This document shows, one piece after another, positions 62,406-64,000 of a DNA stretch of 64,000 bases. Source of the stretch: Paenibacillus jilunlii (GTDB taxonomy: Bacteria > Bacillota > Bacilli > Paenibacillales > Paenibacillaceae); the NCBI RefSeq assembly GCF_900102965.1, contig NZ_FNGM01000002.1, positions 52,559-116,558 of the forward strand, written 5' to 3'. Position numbers and translations under genes: made by a program. Every line of letters starts with the position of its first letter. The first letter of the stretch is position 1. The notes under the pieces were generated by a model. That model did no database searches, was not told where the DNA came from, and was given only the letters and a program-made list of their open reading frames with translations.

Positions 62406-62595
62406 TTAGTGGGAAAAAGGTTCACTAATCGGACTAACTCGGCTTATGGGCCAGCCTATGTTGGAAAAAGTACCACTAATTCGGCTGAAAGTGACCGTAA
62501 GGGATGAATATGCACGAATTAGGTGCCCAAAATCCAACTAAAACCTTCTGCAGCCAGGGTTTCAGTGAATTAGTTTTACTTTTTTCACTTAGCTC
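62406..62595. repeat. 51-bp-phased hairpin array, family A, locus 5
   Basis: Forward units TTAGTGGGAAAAAGGTTCAC (core at 62411) and TATGTTGGAAAAAGTACCAC (core at 62462) are 51 bp apart; degenerate inverted units lie near 62526-62540 and at 62572-62592 (TTAGTTTTACTTTTTTCACT). The region 62361-62804 holds no gene. Confidence 0.7.
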
Positions 62596-62804
62596 TAGCT
62601 CCTGTTGAGCCTCCTTGCGCTCCCCAAGTTTCAAGTTCCCCAATTCAACTCATATACATTTAATTTTCTCCATATCCAGCAACTTTAGATATGCATGTCC
62701 GGCAGACACAGGCTGTATAGCGGGGATAGGAGGGGGCGCACGCTTTTCTGGGCTCATGCATAAAAATATACAGAATCACAGAATGCACCTGAGGAGTGTC
62801 GCTA

Positions 62805-63704
62805 ATGAATCCTGTATATCCCTATTACGGAGATCGTACGGTCTGCCGCGTGCAGCCTATAGCCTTTCCCCCACAGCATCAGGACCGCCAGCCGGGACTG
62901 GAGAGTCTGATGCAGCCCCGGCCAATCAGCGAAAACCCGGACAGCCGCGGCAGCGGAAAGCTGGACGGCAAGGTTGCGCTCATTACCGGCGGAGACAGCG
63001 GGATCGGGAAAGCCGCTGCGATTGCTTTTGCCAAAGAAGGTGCGGATGTCGCCATTGCCTACCTCTACGAGGTGTCCGATGCCGAAGCCACACAGCGGCG
63101 TATTGAAGAGCTGGGACAGCGCTGCCTGCGGATTCAGACCGACTTACGGTATAAAGCGAACTGTTTCCAGGCGGTGGAGCATACCGTACGGACCTTTGGC
63201 AAACTGGATATCCTGGTCAACAATCACGGGGTACAGTATCCGCAGCAGAGCCTTCTGGATATCTCGGAGGAGCAGTTGTACGAGACGTACCGCACGAATA
63301 TTTTTCCGTTCTTTTTCCTGACACAGGCCGCACTCCCGCATTTGTGCGCAGGGGCTTCCATCATTAACACCGCATCCATAACCGCATACCAAGGCCATAA
63401 GGAGCTCATTGATTATTCATCCACCAAAGGCGCTATTGTCACGTTCACCCGCTCCCTCTCCCTGTCGCTTGCCGACAGCGGAATCCGGGTCAACAGCGTG
63501 GCTCCCGGTCCGGTGTGGACCCCGCTGATTCCGTCCAGCTTCTCCGCCGAGGAAGTCAGTGTGTTCGGTACCGATACCCCCTTCAAGCGGGCCGCCCAGC
63601 CCTATGAGCTGGCTGGAGCCTATGTCTATTTGGCCGGACCCGATTCCACCTACGTTACCGGAACCTGCATTCATGTTAACGGAGGGGACATGGTGACCAG
63701 CTGA
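62805..63704 (+). CDS. Short-chain dehydrogenase/reductase (SDR), YhdF/YhxC-like
   Basis: The 299-residue NAD(P)-dependent enzyme has a ~50-residue N-terminal extension (MNPVYPYYGDRTVCRVQP), then the Rossmann motif LITGGDSGIGKAA (TGxxxGIG), NNHG (NNAG variant), Ser in NTASITAY and the catalytic Tyr/Lys in IDYSSTKGA (YxxxK). The C terminus VTGTCIHVNGGDMV is typical. This extended layout is seen in Bacillus stress-related SDRs of the glucose-dehydrogenase-like group. GAGGAG lies 7 nt before this ATG; a GTG 9 nt upstream is within the ribosome site. Confidence 0.9.
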   Translation: MNPVYPYYGDRTVCRVQPIAFPPQHQDRQPGLESLMQPRPISENPDSRGSGKLDGKVALITGGDSGIGKAAAIAFAKEGADVAIAYLYEVSDAEATQRRIEELGQRCLRIQTDLRYKANCFQAVEHTVRTFGKLDILVNNHGVQYPQQSLLDISEEQLYETYRTNIFPFFFLTQAALPHLCAGASIINTASITAYQGHKELIDYSSTKGAIVTFTRSLSLSLADSGIRVNSVAPGPVWTPLIPSSFSAEEVSVFGTDTPFKRAAQPYELAGAYVYLAGPDSTYVTGTCIHVNGGDMVTS

Positions 63705-63742
63705 CCGGCCGCCGTGTTCACTTCCCTGAAAGGATGTTATTC

Positions 63743-64000
63743 ATGAACAAATTGAAGGATTATGATCTTCCATCCGTGAGGCTTAGTGCAGGAATGTATG
63801 CACTGACAAAGCTGTCTGCTGCCGGTCTGACATTTATGCTCGTTTCCCTGGCCATGCTCGCATTCCCGCATACCGATGGTGTACCGGAGGGCTGGCCGGC
63901 CTCGGTGCCTTATGCCATCTATGCCTACGGGCTGCCGGCCGCCCTGGTATCGGATGCCCTGCTGCGCGTGTTCCGCTTCGCTTCGCTCACCCCGGCCCTT
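63743..64000 (+). CDS. Membrane protein, hypothetical, 3' end outside the window
   Basis: The visible 86 residues start MNKLKDYDLPSVRLSAGMYA and hold at least two hydrophobic segments (about residues 22-44 and 57-75: AIYAYGLPAALVSDALLRVF). AAAGGATG lies 8 nt before the ATG. It follows the SDR gene by 38 bp and may be cotranscribed. Too short to assign a family. Confidence 0.65.
   Translation, partial: MNKLKDYDLPSVRLSAGMYALTKLSAAGLTFMLVSLAMLAFPHTDGVPEGWPASVPYAIYAYGLPAALVSDALLRVFRFASLTPAL

Overview
The window looks like a chromosome segment of a Gram-positive endospore-former close to Paenibacillus. The reasons are the Lpl/Ytc-type sugar ABC transporters paired with YesM/YesN-type two-component systems (two separate loci), a wall enzyme with three SLH domains, a T-box and riboswitches typical of Firmicutes, AGGAGG ribosome sites with many GTG/TTG starts, and genes such as ywbE. 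The species assignment is inference; no rRNA lies in the window.

Layout. 1-4.4 kb: the 5' part of a c-di-GMP-riboswitch-controlled surface adhesin (minus strand, running off the left edge in a 24-bp minisatellite), then small membrane proteins, one behind an FNR/CRP-like promoter, and an ASCH protein. 4.6-14 kb: a plus-strand carbohydrate locus (FAD oxidoreductase, histidine kinase, AraC response regulator, two permeases, binding lipoprotein). 14-19.2 kb: an IS91-like transposase remnant, two poorly known secreted or membrane proteins, an ECF sigma/anti-sigma pair and tRNA-Thr(CGT). 19.3-20.5 kb: a sugar isomerase-like protein and a thiamine-binding-type protein. 20.6-27.6 kb: a ribonucleotide reductase cluster, nrdDG (class III) then nrdA and nrdB (class I), behind a promoter that combines an 11-bp-phased DnaA-box-like array, two NrdR boxes and a cobalamin riboswitch. 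28-36.5 kb: an FMN reductase, T-box-controlled serS, and a 1,863-residue wall nuclease/5'-nucleotidase. 37-41 kb: ArsR-type regulator plus MFS exporter, a phosphatase and an AAC(3)-family acetyltransferase. 41.5-49 kb: a second, minus-strand YesM/YesN-plus-Lpl transporter locus. 50-57.8 kb: a class C beta-lactamase-like protein, then a LacI-controlled GH30 hydrolase and GH94-type phosphorylase. 58-64 kb: HNH endonuclease, YwbE, L-serine dehydratase, GNAT, DUF4269 and SDR genes, and a truncated membrane protein at the right edge.

How the genes fit together. The transporter at 45-49 kb and the GH30/phosphorylase pair at 51-56 kb can be read as one oligosaccharide route (import, then hydrolysis and phosphorolysis). 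A 14-bp piece of the LacI operator recurs inside the first transporter gene. The nrd cluster is wired so that adenosylcobalamin should shut off B12-independent dNTP synthesis, which predicts a B12-dependent nrdJ elsewhere in the genome.

The most novel signal is outside the genes. Seven intergenic regions carry arrays of short hairpins repeated about every 51 bp. Three hairpin sequences are used (families A, B and C below), often as two forward units followed by two inverted units. A separate 138-bp palindromic element occurs twice with compensatory base changes in its arms. I could run no searches; homology statements come from recognition of motifs.
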